DNA from: Bursaphelenchus xylophilus
Lineage: Eukaryota > Nematoda > Chromadorea > Rhabditida > Aphelenchoididae
Assembly: GCA_904066235.2 (NCBI GenBank)
Contig: CAJFCV020000006.1
Coordinates: 9,300,001-9,364,000 of the forward strand
Length of the DNA: 64,000 bases
Direction: 5' to 3'
Position numbers and translations under genes: made by a program. The notes under the pieces are model-generated. The model saw nothing but the letters and a program-made list of their open reading frames with translations. It did not search any database and had not been told where the DNA came from. Shown here in pieces: positions 24,860 through 36,300 of the stretch (position 1 is its first letter; each line of letters begins with the position of its first letter).

Positions 24860-27800
24860 TCAAGGTACAGTAGCCCTCGAGTTCTCGCTGTTATCGCTGA
24901 GCTTTGTGTGCAATTTTGACTTGCCGATTTGTGTCGTCAGCGTTGTGACGTTGTTCGACGAGGTCGCCGAGACATTTTCATGCTTTTTCTTTTGGTAACG
25001 ATGATCAAAGTACTTGATGATGAACTCGAACATCAAGTAGATCCCGTGACATCCGCTGGAGATGTTGAACAGGTAATGCCAGACCGTTGTGTTCGCGGTG
25101 AACAACGAGAAGTACTGGCAGATCCAGGGCAATCCGATCATAAATTGGAGAGCAAAAATCACCGACAATTTGTTGCGAATTTCCCGCTTTTTGGCCGAAT
25201 TTCGGCGATCAATCACGCTGAAATGCTCCTTGAATTTCATGGCCCGTTGCAGATGAGCGGCGAATTTGTAGTTGCCAAACAAAGTGATGAAAACAACGAA
25301 TAGGCAGAAGATTGCGTTTAGGATGAGGAAGGAAAGTGGGACCATCACGGCGAGGATCACAAACGAGGGGTTGATCCAGCAGCTGAAATAAGAATTGTGA
25401 GTTAAAATGCTGTTGTTCTACAGTGACGGACCCGATCCAGTGGCAAAAAACGTACCATTTTGCTTGCAGGAAGCATAAAAAATGTGGCTAAATGCTTCCC
25501 CCTTCAACTGAAAAAAAACTTGGTTTTGAAGGGCGCGCTTTTGAAATTGGAGTTTTTTCCCTTGGAGAGGGAGGCATTTTGCCACATTTTTGATACTTCC
25601 CGGATGCAAAATGATATTTTTTTGCCACTGGATCAGGTCCCCCCACCGTATTTGCATGTGATAATTATGTATTGCACTTACAAATCATCATGTCGGCGAT
25701 AGAACGCGGGCGTGATAAAGCTGCAGATTAGCGCTATCAACCCACAGACCACTGAAAAATAAGCATATAAAGTTGGAAAGTATAAACTTCAAATTGTTGT
25801 ATAAGCGGCTTGAAAAATTTTATTAATTTTCTTGGCTGAGCCTTCCGGCGTCTGTAAATTTGCTGATAATGGAGACTAAAAGATAAATTGGGAGGGAAAT
25901 TAAAGCAACATGGTGTGTTTTATAACGGGCAAGCTAATTTGTAGGCTTAGATCAAGAACAAGCGTGTGTTATGAGCAAAAGAAGACTTCATTGAAACGCG
26001 GTGTGCTCTAAGTTCAGGTGTTAGACCTAAGTGGCACTTTTCGTATATGAAGATGATTTTTTGCCGAGTAAATCCTCAGCACGTTTTACGGAAAAAAATC
26101 TATGTTTTCTCATCAAGAAAGGCTGCGGCTTTTAAGGGGTTTGGCATGAGGAAGCTGCGATCCTATCTCTACCGTCAAGAGCAACGTTCTGTCACAAAAA
26201 AAGACCAATGCTACGGTCAAATGCCCTTTTCTATCATTACTCTGCACATTGCACGTCAAACTGAGAGAAGCAAAAACATTCCGGCCAAAAAAAGTTGCCA
26301 AAAAAAAGACACGAAAAAACGTTTTGTCGGGGAAGAAATGGGGAATTTTTGGGGCGAGAGAGAACGTTTTTGCTCATCTTTCTCTGACTTCTTTGTGAAA
26401 TCAAGACGAAGTGTAAAAAACCGATAGCGAATAGTCAATTCCTCTCACCGGACTCGTCAGTTTGACGTGCAACGTTCAGTCACAAAAAAGATCAATGCTA
26501 AAATGCTAAAAGGTCAAAAGCTGTCTTCTCTGACCGCTCTATACATTTTGCTTACTCTCTCGCCGGAAAAGAGCGGTAAATATACCGTTTCCGTATTTTA
26601 CAAAAGTTGATTACAAAATCTTATGTCTCATGAATCTAATTTTCATTCAAAACGCAATAAATCTTCCATTGCTAACCGACGAACTCACCCAAAACAACGG
26701 GCATCACTACCCTCGACCTTGTCCATTCTCGTATCCTCTCCTGAATCGCCGGTTTACTTATACACGTCCTCAAGACTCTCCATGACTGTGTTATTGTCAA
26801 CATAATACATCTGAAAAAAGAACAAGGTCATATTACTTGATCCTAATGCAAACTTGAAACGTTTTTCAAACACTTACACCAATAAAATGCAGTAATTAAA
26901 GCCGGCAATCGCTGAGCAAAACCCTTCGCCGGTGGTCCGCCGTTGATCCGCGAAACTTGTAAAAGAAAGGTAAAACAAAAAGTAGGAGAAATAATAGGGC
27001 AGTCGAATTGAGTCTACGCGAATCTGAAAAGTAAAAAATGAAGATTAATTTAATCTCTCGTATTTTAAAAAGAATTTTCTTAAAATGAAAATAATCTAAC
27101 TTGTAATACGACTTACGAATGAAAGGTTGCTTCGGACAAAACTCAACCGGCTGAAAAATCTCCGCAGAAAGTGGACTGTGAATAGAAATGCGAGACATAA
27201 AGTTGAGCCAATGTTCGCGGTCAACCCGAGCGATTGAAGGGCCGGGTCGCAAAGAACTGGATCCGTGACACATCCGTCCTGAAAATTAAGTTATAGTAGG
27301 ATTGCTAGCGGCATCTAGAACACATCAATTGATGCATCAAATTTGCTTTTGTGCCACAGAAAAAATTCTACGATTTCTGCAAAAAATCACATCTTGAAGT
27401 AATGGTTTTTTGGACAAAATATTCTTCAACACGACCCCGTACAGTGGGGGATCTGATCCAGTGGAAAAAAACGTACCATTTTGCATTCTGGAAGTATCAA
27501 AAATGTGGCAAAATACCCCCCTCTCCAAGTGAAAAAGCTCAGATTTCAAATGCTCTTTTTGTGAGGAAAAAGGGCCTTCAAAACGAAGTTTTTTCACTTG
27601 GAGAGGGAGGCATTTTGCCACATTTTTGATACTTCCCGGATGCAAAATGGTACATTTTTTCCACTGGACCAGGTCCCTCACTGTGAGATTACTAGCGGCA
27701 TCTAAACCACATCAAATTTTGTCATCCTATTTACTCACCACCAAGATCGTAAAATCGGTCAAATGATGACATTCCCCGACATAATACCCATCCTTCTCCT

Positions 27801-30800
27801 TTAGATCACACTTCCTTTCTCTTTGCCAATCCTCATTCTCAAACGATGTTACAGCCAGCGAGCCGTGTAATGGCGTGTTCACTTCATCTTTTCGGTATTT
27901 CAAAGTGGCCACCGGTATGTCCGTGTCGTCTATGGTCTTACCAACAACTTTGGCCGACATAACCGGATTTTCTCGTTTTATCATCCCCTTCCGGCAACGG
28001 TCTTCTTTGGTGGCCACTTCAACATCTTTTGTCGGGACGAACAAACTGTTCTTACGGTAGGCGACAAAGTAGACTGAGCTTTGTTCAACGGCGAACATTA
28101 GGCCTAAAGTGTTGGTCAAATTCGAAAAAAATGAAAAAATCTTCGACTCACAAGGGAAGTACCCCAAATGCGACGTTCAGATTTTCTTTAAATTTTGCAC
28201 ATGCTTCGGGCATAGACAAAATATCCATTCCTTAAAGTTTTAGCTCGCGCTTTGAAGGCGAAGCCGAGATATTCAACGATCTTTGCGGCCGAGAGAGTAC
28301 GCTAAACGCGGAGAGCGGTCAGAGAGAGAAAAACACTTTTTGGCCATAACTTGGCTAGTCTCGTGCGGAAAAAAATGTTTTTTTTCTGGAAACATTAAAG
28401 TTTACGGTAGAAATAGGGAAGCAGCTTTTAGTGCCGCAATTCGACAAAAAGCCTAAAATTTTCGTCGACTTTCGACCTAAAAATCTCGGATTTTTTTTTG
28501 CAAAGCGTGAGCTAGGATCCTCGCATATATTTTAGAAAAAAATATTCTAAATCTGTGCCAAGTTTCATAAAAATCTGAGCGTCGCACTTGAGGTACTTCC
28601 CCTGTAAATACCAAGACTTTTTTGTCTTTTATTAAAGCTCACCTCCACTGCTCCCATCATGACAAACCACCTCGTTTTCCAGCTCAATCTGAGCAATCGG
28701 GTTTTTATTATCCTCCGACCATCCGAATTTGTCATCGTAAATTGCCATGCCATGGATTTTCTTGTTGCAGTTGACCTCATTGATCCGATGCATGGCCAAT
28801 TGATGGCCATGATCCAATTCCAAGTCAAATCTGGCTTTCGTCAGAACATTGTCGATGCTTTTTATCACTCGAGTAGTCGACTTTGCATTCACTTGATTGG
28901 CTTGGAGCATTGTCGCTTCATCGATACCCAAGCTTTTGTCAAAGAGGAGGTAGAGCGGTTCGAAATCCTAAAAAAACATTTCAAAAATGTAAACAAAAAA
29001 CAATTTTCTGAATCATCCGCAAATATCAGCTCAAACGTACGTCCATATAGATATCATTCACTTGTGAGATCCGCTCCAGGATCCTTGAGAGCATGTAAAA
29101 GTCCGAGCTGTTGGCCGTTTTCTCATCGAAGCTGTGGATGGTCCTATTTACAACTTTTTTCACATCATCCTTCTCGATGACATCCTAAATTTTACGTTTT
29201 TGTTTTATTTGGGAAAGCCGTATACCTCTTTAGCATGACAGTAAATTTTTTCCAATTCGGTGGTCGGATCAACGCAGTTAATTAGGAAGGCGTCTGAAAT
29301 AAATTTTTAAACTTTTTTTTAAATTACACGACAAAAAAGGCTTCTTTTATTAAGATCTGGATTCAGTATTAGGCATTCAATTTCAAGTCCTTTGAACTGG
29401 CAAAACGTCAAGAGGTTAGAATATACAGTGACGGACCTGATCCATTGACCAAAAACGTACCATTTTGCATCCGGGAAGAATCAAAAATGCAGCAAAATAC
29501 CTCCCTCTTCAAGTGAAAAACACCGATTTCAAAAGGTCTTTTTGTGAGGGAATGGGCGCGCAGTTCAAAATGGAGTTTTTTTAGTTGGCGAGGGAGGCAT
29601 TTTGCCACATTTTTGATACTTCCCGGGTGCAAAATTTTACGTTTTTGCTGCTGGATCAGGTCCCTCACTGTAGCTCCTTCAAGTTTTTTAGCAAATTTCT
29701 CGACTTACGATCCTTATCCGTGGTGTCTGTGCTGTTGTTATCTTCATCTGGCCCACTAGGCGTTGTGCCTGTTGTCCCGTCTGTCTGATCGTTCGTTGCC
29801 GTTGTGTGGTCAGGCTCTGGATCAGGCTCTGGATCGGGGTCCGGCGACGGCGGCGGAGGCGACGGCGGATCCTGATCATCCCATTTGGGACACGTCGCGT
29901 GTGTTGGAGGATAGTAATCCCCGCAACGACAATAAACCACAGCCAAGCCATGATGCGTTGCATCCTTTTGAACGCAAGTGTCGGTGTCGACAAGAGGCGT
30001 TATGGCGAACTCGTCGATGATTACAGCGTCCTCGGTTAGGGCGGTTTCGAGATCTTTGAACTCAAAGATGAACTTTTCGGCTTGGTTGGGGTCATAGTCC
30101 AATCGGCAGAGCTTGGAGTTCCCGAAATGGCAGCTGAAAATTTAATTCCCATAGGCGAGATAGCATTGTAAGCATTGTATGAACATCCACATAAAAATTA
30201 CAAAAATACCATGAAACTCCCGTATTAAACCAAAAAATAACAGCACTTACACTTTGTCGTCTATCCGGAGGCTTTGTTTCAAGCGAAATTTAAATATGTA
30301 ATTTGCAGTGTTCTTGTGATACTTTTGCATAATGACGACACTGGAGTCGCCCTCGACAAACTTGGCTTCACCAAAGTTGAACTCGAATTGGGCATGAACA
30401 TCTTTCCCAATATCCACCGCAACCTCGTATTTTTGGTCTGAAGATTAATTTTTGTTGTGTTAACTTCGATGAAGTTATTTTTTGAGCAGGCTGTTCAACA
30501 GTTTACCGTTGGCCAAAGATCACTGTGGTAAAAAATGCAACAAATTTTTCATTTTTTCAAAAATAAATGACCAAAAAATTTGCAAAACCCCGGAAAATCA
30601 CAAATGTTTTGAACGTATTTTACATAGTAAAGAGTCCAAAGGAAATCAAAGTCTTATTTGACGAAACAAAAAAATCGAAAAACGCAAAAAAACTTTTAAA
30701 AACCAAGATAAGTCTTCACAAAAGTCTGTCTCCATCAAAAAATTCCTTGTTTCCTACAAAATCAAGCAAAATTCCGTCGTAAAAATCCCAAAGCCGGCTT

Positions 30801-30893
30801 ACCGTTGAAGACAAAGCACTCTCGTGCGCACTGAATCCATCGTGTCGCCAAGACTTGTAGAATAACTACCGTAAACAGGCGATTCAAAGACAT
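24860..30893 (-). CDS. Adhesion-type GPCR (family B2) with GPS site
   Basis: Twelve exons (30803-30893, 30251-30437, 29709-30133, 29226-29293, 29041-29184, 28643-28967, 27739-28103, 27117-27278, 26878-27023, 26689-26810, 25682-25751, 24860-25382) give 875 residues, all phases closing. The N-terminus MSLNRLFTVVILQVLATRW is a signal peptide. A Cys-containing ectodomain is followed by a Pro/Asp/Thr-rich linker (DPDPEPDPEPDH) and a GAIN-like region ending in the GPS motif (GECHHLTDFTILV, expected autocleavage between Leu and Thr). Seven helices follow, with ECL2 Cys (DFCWINPSF) and TM6 FALQFMIGLPWICQYF. The tail is Ser/Thr-rich. Exon 9 uses the GTAAGT donor, because the GTGTAA alternative hits a stop. 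The ligand is unknown. Introns hold three family A MITEs, one family D and one family E. Confidence 0.85.
25421..25648. mobile_element. Foldback MITE, family A (adhesion GPCR intron)
   Basis: CAGTGACGGACCCGATCCA... mirrored by ...GATCAGGTCCCCCCACCG, flanked by TA on both sides. It lies wholly in the intron between exons 11 and 12. Confidence 0.85.
26248..26473. mobile_element. MITE family D (adhesion GPCR intron)
   Basis: Inverted ends TTGCACGTCAAACTGA and TCAGTTTGACGTGCAA. A short direct repeat of GCAACGTTC(T/A)GTCACAAAAAA lies outside both ends (26185 and 26470), suggesting a nested or composite insertion. Confidence 0.75.
27442..27683. mobile_element. Foldback MITE, family A (adhesion GPCR intron)
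   Basis: CAGTGGGGGATCTGATCCA... and ...GGACCAGGTCCCTCACTG. Left flank TA, right flank TG, so one target copy has mutated. Intron between exons 7 and 8. Confidence 0.85.
28151..28606. mobile_element. Foldback element family E (adhesion GPCR intron)
   Basis: Ends CAAGGGAAGTACCCCAAATG and ...TGAGGTACTTCCCCTG, a relative of the CAAGGG ends. The interior contains a word block (GCGCTTTGAAGGCGAAGCCG, ACGATCTTTGCGGCCGAGAG) found reversed in the element at 37747-38156. Flanks are TCA and TAA, so the target duplication is imperfect. Confidence 0.75.
29426..29670. mobile_element. Foldback MITE, family A (adhesion GPCR intron)
   Basis: CAGTGACGGACCTGATCCA... and ...GGATCAGGTCCCTCACTG with TA on both sides, in the intron between exons 3 and 4. 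Confidence 0.85.
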
Positions 30894-33320
30894 TGCCCCA
30901 GGCAGGGCATTGAGTCATTAAAATTACTCCCGAACAAGATTGAAGAAACCGAGTTTGGTGTTATCATCGAAGAAAAGTTCTCGAGACCTCACCTCTTTTT
31001 TTCATCCTTCCTCTCGTTTCCATGAATAACGCCTTAGGGGGGTCAGAGGAAGGGATAGAGTTTTTTTTTTCACTTTCAGACCATAAGTGACGCAATTTCA
31101 ACAGGATTGATTTACAGGCTGTAACTTATATAACTTCGTGTGTTAGTGGCGTAGTATAAACTGGTGATCTTGACGGATAACGCAACATGGGCAATGCGCT
31201 GACATTCGTTTTTATTTTGAGTATCTGATTTACCTAGCTTACCAACCGTACCCCCTGAATTTTTGCTTGCGTTTTTGTAGACCAAAGTGACAGATTCAAT
31301 CGCTAGAAAACGCTGAGAGAGAAGTGTCGTCCAGATACAGCTCGATTTTCGCCATCAACAAAAATATTTTGTTTCTTCCAGGTTTAACACATATCTTGTG
31401 TGTTGCACCTCAAACTTCTTTTGTGAGTGAACTTTTATCAATTTCCGACTATCTCAAGTCGTAACTGCTGACCTGAGTGTCGCTACAACGTTTAACAATA
31501 GAATGAAAAACGTATCTTCAGTCATAAAAAAACAAACAAAAATTGAGATTATGGTTGGTGTTCTTTAGATTCGTCATATGTTTAGGCGGCTTAAAGTTTC
31601 AATTGCGTTCTTGTAGGGCCTTCTCGTCTTCCGATTATATCTTGTGACTTAAAGAAGTGATGAAAAAGAAGCGCTGCCCAACAACTTTTTTGATCTTTTA
31701 TACGTACCATACTGCAGTCTGTGCAACGGATCGCAAGGACCTAAAACTTTATTTGTTACAGGACGGTTTCGTTGTACGGAATCACTCCAGCGACTTTGCC
31801 GATGGACTACTAAGCCTCCGTACAACGAAACCGCCCTATAACAAATAAAGTTTTAGGTCCCCAACGAATAGTTACAGACTGTAGTGTGGTAAATATAACG
31901 GATCAAAAAAGTTGTTAGGCAGCGTTTCTTTTTCATTACTTTTTTTAAGTCATAAGGTATAATCGAAAGACGAGAAGGCCCTACAAGACCGGAACGAAGC
32001 TTAAAGCCGTAGTCTTATGACGAATCTAAAGAACACTAGTCATAATCTCAATTTTTGTTTTTTTATGAAGAAACGTTTTTCATACTATTGTTGAAAGTTG
32101 TAGCGAAATTGCTTTGTAATAGGTATCTTAGAAATCGGGTATCTTTAGAAATCTGTTATGGAGAGATTTTGTGCACATTTTCCATTGAAATTCTCCTTTT
32201 TATTGGTTGTTTCAACGTTTCCTTTTTTGCTCATAAAAACAGTCACCAAAAATATAATCCCCACCTCAAAGTTTGTTTGATATTATCTACAAAATTCAAT
32301 GTTCACAAAAACAAAAAAATTTTTGACTTATTATTTTTTCCGTATAATCCGGAAGCCGGCGTAAATTTTTGATAACAGTCGTCCCAAAAATCAATTCAAA
32401 ATGAAATAATAACAACTTTTGCCTACACATTAATTGGCTACATTTTGTTTCGGATTGTCTTTCACCTCATGATTCGCCGGTATCAGCCTCACGGTGTTTA
32501 ACGGAATTTTCGTGACGCAAATTGCTTTTTTATTTGTATTTGCGTTGCGAGACTAATGTCCTGGGCGTGCGATTTGTCAAGGAAATTGGTTTTTCACAAC
32601 TCTTGAAAACAAAATTCTCGGTCTTTTTGGAATTTACGACTGGGAATTTGAAAAATTTTTATTGAAAAAATGAAAAAATTATCTTTTTTTGTTGATTTTT
32701 CTTCCTGTCTGACATTGCTGAATGCTCCCAAAACTCTTTTTCAATCGATTTTTTCGAGGAAAAATTTCACAAAATCCTACAAAAACACTCAAAACCCTCC
32801 TAAAACCCCATGATTCCCTTTAAAATCCCCGTAAAATCTTAGAAATTTATTAAACAATACCAGTATGAACATTGTATTATCACAATACTCGATATAAGAC
32901 ACAACATTGTATGAGGCTTCCAATAAATACTAATGTTTTCTTATAACCGTACAATAATTTAGCATAATACCCATAAATTGTACACAAAAAAAGAGATAAA
33001 AATCTAAAATTTTCTGCCGGGAAGAAAAGCAAGACTTCGCAAGAATTTGCATAAATAATAAAAAAAAATCAAAAAACATGCTTAAATTTCTCAAAATTTT
33101 TTTGTAAAATCTTGTTATACCACACGTCCAAAGTTGATAAAGAGCAATCTTAAGAAATGATACGCCTATTTTACAGCTAAATATATACTTTTTAGCTGCT
33201 AAAAACAAAATTTTAGCAAAAAAATCGCAAAAATTTTCAAAAAAATTAAAAAATTCACTTTTCAATCCCCCAAAATGTTTCATAACAAGACTCTACCCTT
33301 CTATTCGCTCCTTTCCTACT
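30894..33320. other. Long intergenic region between the adhesion GPCR and TRAPPC9
   Basis: Includes the GPCR promoter side (30894-31480), the large foldback at 31481-32105 (listed separately) and about 1.2 kb of very AT-rich DNA to the TRAPPC9 stop. A Phe/Leu-rich minus-strand frame at 32930-33283 looks like a composition artefact. Confidence 0.5.
31481..32105. repeat. 625-bp foldback with near-complete inverted arms
   Basis: The left arm starts CGCTACAACGTTTAACAATAG and the right arm ends with its reverse complement, with matching blocks all the way in (GAAAAACGT, TGAGATTATG, GGGCCTTCTCGTCTT, GCGCTGCCCAACAAC, GGACCTAAAACTTTATTTGTT). The loop is only about 35 nt (31782-31818). The arms are roughly 300 bp each with scattered mismatches. 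It is unrelated to families A-E by sequence. Confidence 0.8.
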
Positions 33321-36300
33321 CTATTTCCTTGACTTTACATTAAAAGACACAGTGGGGACGATCAATTCTTCCATGAAGTGTTCCAATCCCGGGCCCACTT
33401 CGATCTGCGGCCGTATTTTGAACACGCCTTCGGAGCGGAAAAGAAACGAAAATCGGGTTTTGAAGGCCTTATCCAGTTCCAAATCCGTTATTTTGAGGGA
33501 AAATGGCTGTTTTCGGACTCCACACACCACCAAAAAGTCGGTTCGGTCGATAATTTCGGCGGCGTTTTGAATATCTTGAATGCAGAGGAGCTGGAGATAG
33601 CCGTGGAAGTTCAGAGGGACTGCAATTTACATATTATAATCTCAAAACTCGACAAATTTTCAAAAATTTTCACAAAAAATTAATTTTTTTATGTTTTACA
33701 AGGGATCGGCAAATAGTTGCACCCTGCTTTCTTAACGAAACATATACCGTTTGAAAGAGCATTAAAAATAGTGCACAGCGCAAAAAAAATTAGCTGCCTA
33801 AATTACCTTAGGGCATAGATACGACCGCTTTTTGAAAGGGGTTATATGCGTCCAAAACGCCGGTTCCTTATATTACAGTAATCCTGGCGGTTTGAAATCG
33901 TCTTTATTAATTTCCTGGTATCCAAAAACGTCTATCACGGTCGTTTTATGGCTTTACCAATCCTCGGTTATATGTTATTAGACATTACTGCTAGTTACAG
34001 TAAATTGTAAATAAAACTAGGTTAAAGGGAAAATTGGAGCAAAAAGCTTTGGAAATACATTTATATGATCGTCGTGGTCATTCACAAACGAAAATTTCAA
34101 AATCGAAAATTTCTTATGTCCTAGCCTTACCAATGGTTGGTCCACTGTGTCAGCAATAGTGTCTTTGGCCGATTTTACAATTTTATCTTCGTATTTTTTC
34201 GAAAAAATGTATATTTATAGGCCCTTCTAAATTGAATAATCCTCCAGTAATCATAAGCGGTCAGGTTACTGGCACAACACCCTTGTTGATTATACGATAG
34301 TGACATACCCACTCTCATCACCATCAAATTTGTGGTCGTTTCAAAAAAAATTCAAAATCTCAGAAAAATTGCGTAACCATGGATTTTGTCTGCGGAGGAA
34401 CAAAAATTATTAAAAAATGTCAACATACCATGGTTTTGTGGCATATAAGAGACGAAACGCAAAATATTTATAGAGGCCGGATTCGAAACCAGGACTCGCT
34501 GAGCCGGAGGTGGGCTCACTACCACTCGGCCAACTGGACACAACTCTGTTGCCATTCCGAGAGCTTATAAAGCGAGGCGGAAATTAGGCTAAAATCTGTA
34601 TTTTGGCCATAACTTTGTCCAAAGTGAATTTAGGCAGCTAATTCTTTTTGCGCTGTGAACTATTTTTAAGCCTCTTTCAAATGATATAGGTTTCGTTAAG
34701 AAAGCAGGTTACAACTATTTGCCGATCCCTTGTTAGATAACAAATTTTCTCCCATCGTATTTTAACATAAAAATTCGTATTTTAACACAACAAAAAACCT
34801 TTAGAAATCACAAAAATCGCATGGCATTTTACCAAAACCACAATTCAGGCCCAACAAATCTTTCAAATCCCTTACAAACCCCCGATCTTACCCTTGGTTG
34901 AGCTGACCAACTCGATCTCCAAATTCTGCATTTGGCCAACCAGGACGGGCAAATCGTCTTCGCTGAGGTATTGGTTTCCATTTACTCGGACCACTAAAAG
35001 CATTTTGAGCTTAAAAAAGGCAAAAAAATACCAAAATTTTTTAATCATATTGAATAATATAAAGCCTCAAAGCAGCTGGCAATCACAATAAAACTCAAAA
35101 ATTACCATCCCAACTTCTATATTTTGACTTGTAAGTCATTTTGAGTAATTTAGAATCAAATCCAACCCTTAAAACACAATGCCAAAAACAGCGGGAATTT
35201 CAAATTTTCGAAATTCGAATTTTCCTCTAGCATTTAGAGGGCCCCAACCCACTCAAATATTTAACCCTACCTATTGAAATCACCGGCACAACCAGTTGTT
35301 TTAAGAATCCAACAGACGAAAGTAGTGGTCCAACTGGTACTAGTCCATCTAATCCTAGAGCCTTGATTCTCCAACGGATTTCCAGATGTTGTGAGAAATG
35401 GGTTTCCAATCGTCGCCGGAGAGCCTCCATTTCTTGCATTTGCATCATATGCGAAGCGCGTTGAGCGGCGCGATGAAAATCCGAGGTGTGAATCAGATTG
35501 GAACATGGACAAAGTAAAGGTACTCTGAAGGGAAAATTATAGGTCAAAGAATTGTAAATACTCTTTTGCAGTCTGTGAAATACCTTAATGGGCCTAGAAA
35601 ACTTAATCCGACTTGCAATTGACATCAAAAAAGCGAAAAAACATCAAAAACGCCTTATTTTAGGTAGATTTTTCACTAAAAAATCAAAGAAACCCTTCCT
35701 ACCTGCAAGCTTCCTTTGGCTGAACCGAAATCATCCTTCCGTCCGTCCCAAATTCCAATTCCGCATCTAGTTCCGTGGTATTCGTCACATCGACCACCAC
35801 AAATCTATTGGTTGGGGAGTCGCCGGCCAAAACTTGCCAATGGGAGACGGTGATGGCCGGGACGATCGTAATGGCCAACTTTAGGGTCTCTTGGCGTTCG
35901 AAGATTTCTCCCGACTCCGTCTCGATATCAGCCACATATTCGAAAATGAACTCAGCAGTTAGGAGACGCTGAAATTTTTAAAAAATAAGGGAAAATTTGC
36001 CAATGAGGTAGAAAAAACATCTTCAAAGCCGAAAAAAGACCGTGATAATCAATAAAATTTGTTCTTCTTTTGTGTATGATGTAAGTATAAAGTATATTGA
36101 AAGTCTCAATTTCACCATTAAGGATCCAGACTTCCCACTTTAAACTTAAAATTTGACAAAAAAATCAAAAAAAAATCAAACCTTTCCACCTACTACAATA
36201 TAAAAATTATAAAAAATCTCTGCTTACCCCAATATACGGTATCAAATCGTGATGGCCTTTGTTCAGCTCAGCCACCGATCCTTCCGATTTTGTTTTCTTT

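Noticed and set aside
25460..25702. Frames with motifs such as KNVAKCFPLQ recurring at eight places
   Set aside because: They are translations of the family A MITE palindrome in both directions, not a gene family.
32930..33283. 117-codon minus-strand frame rich in Phe, Leu and Lys
   Set aside because: Composition of translated AT-rich DNA; no conserved motif and directly 3' of TRAPPC9.
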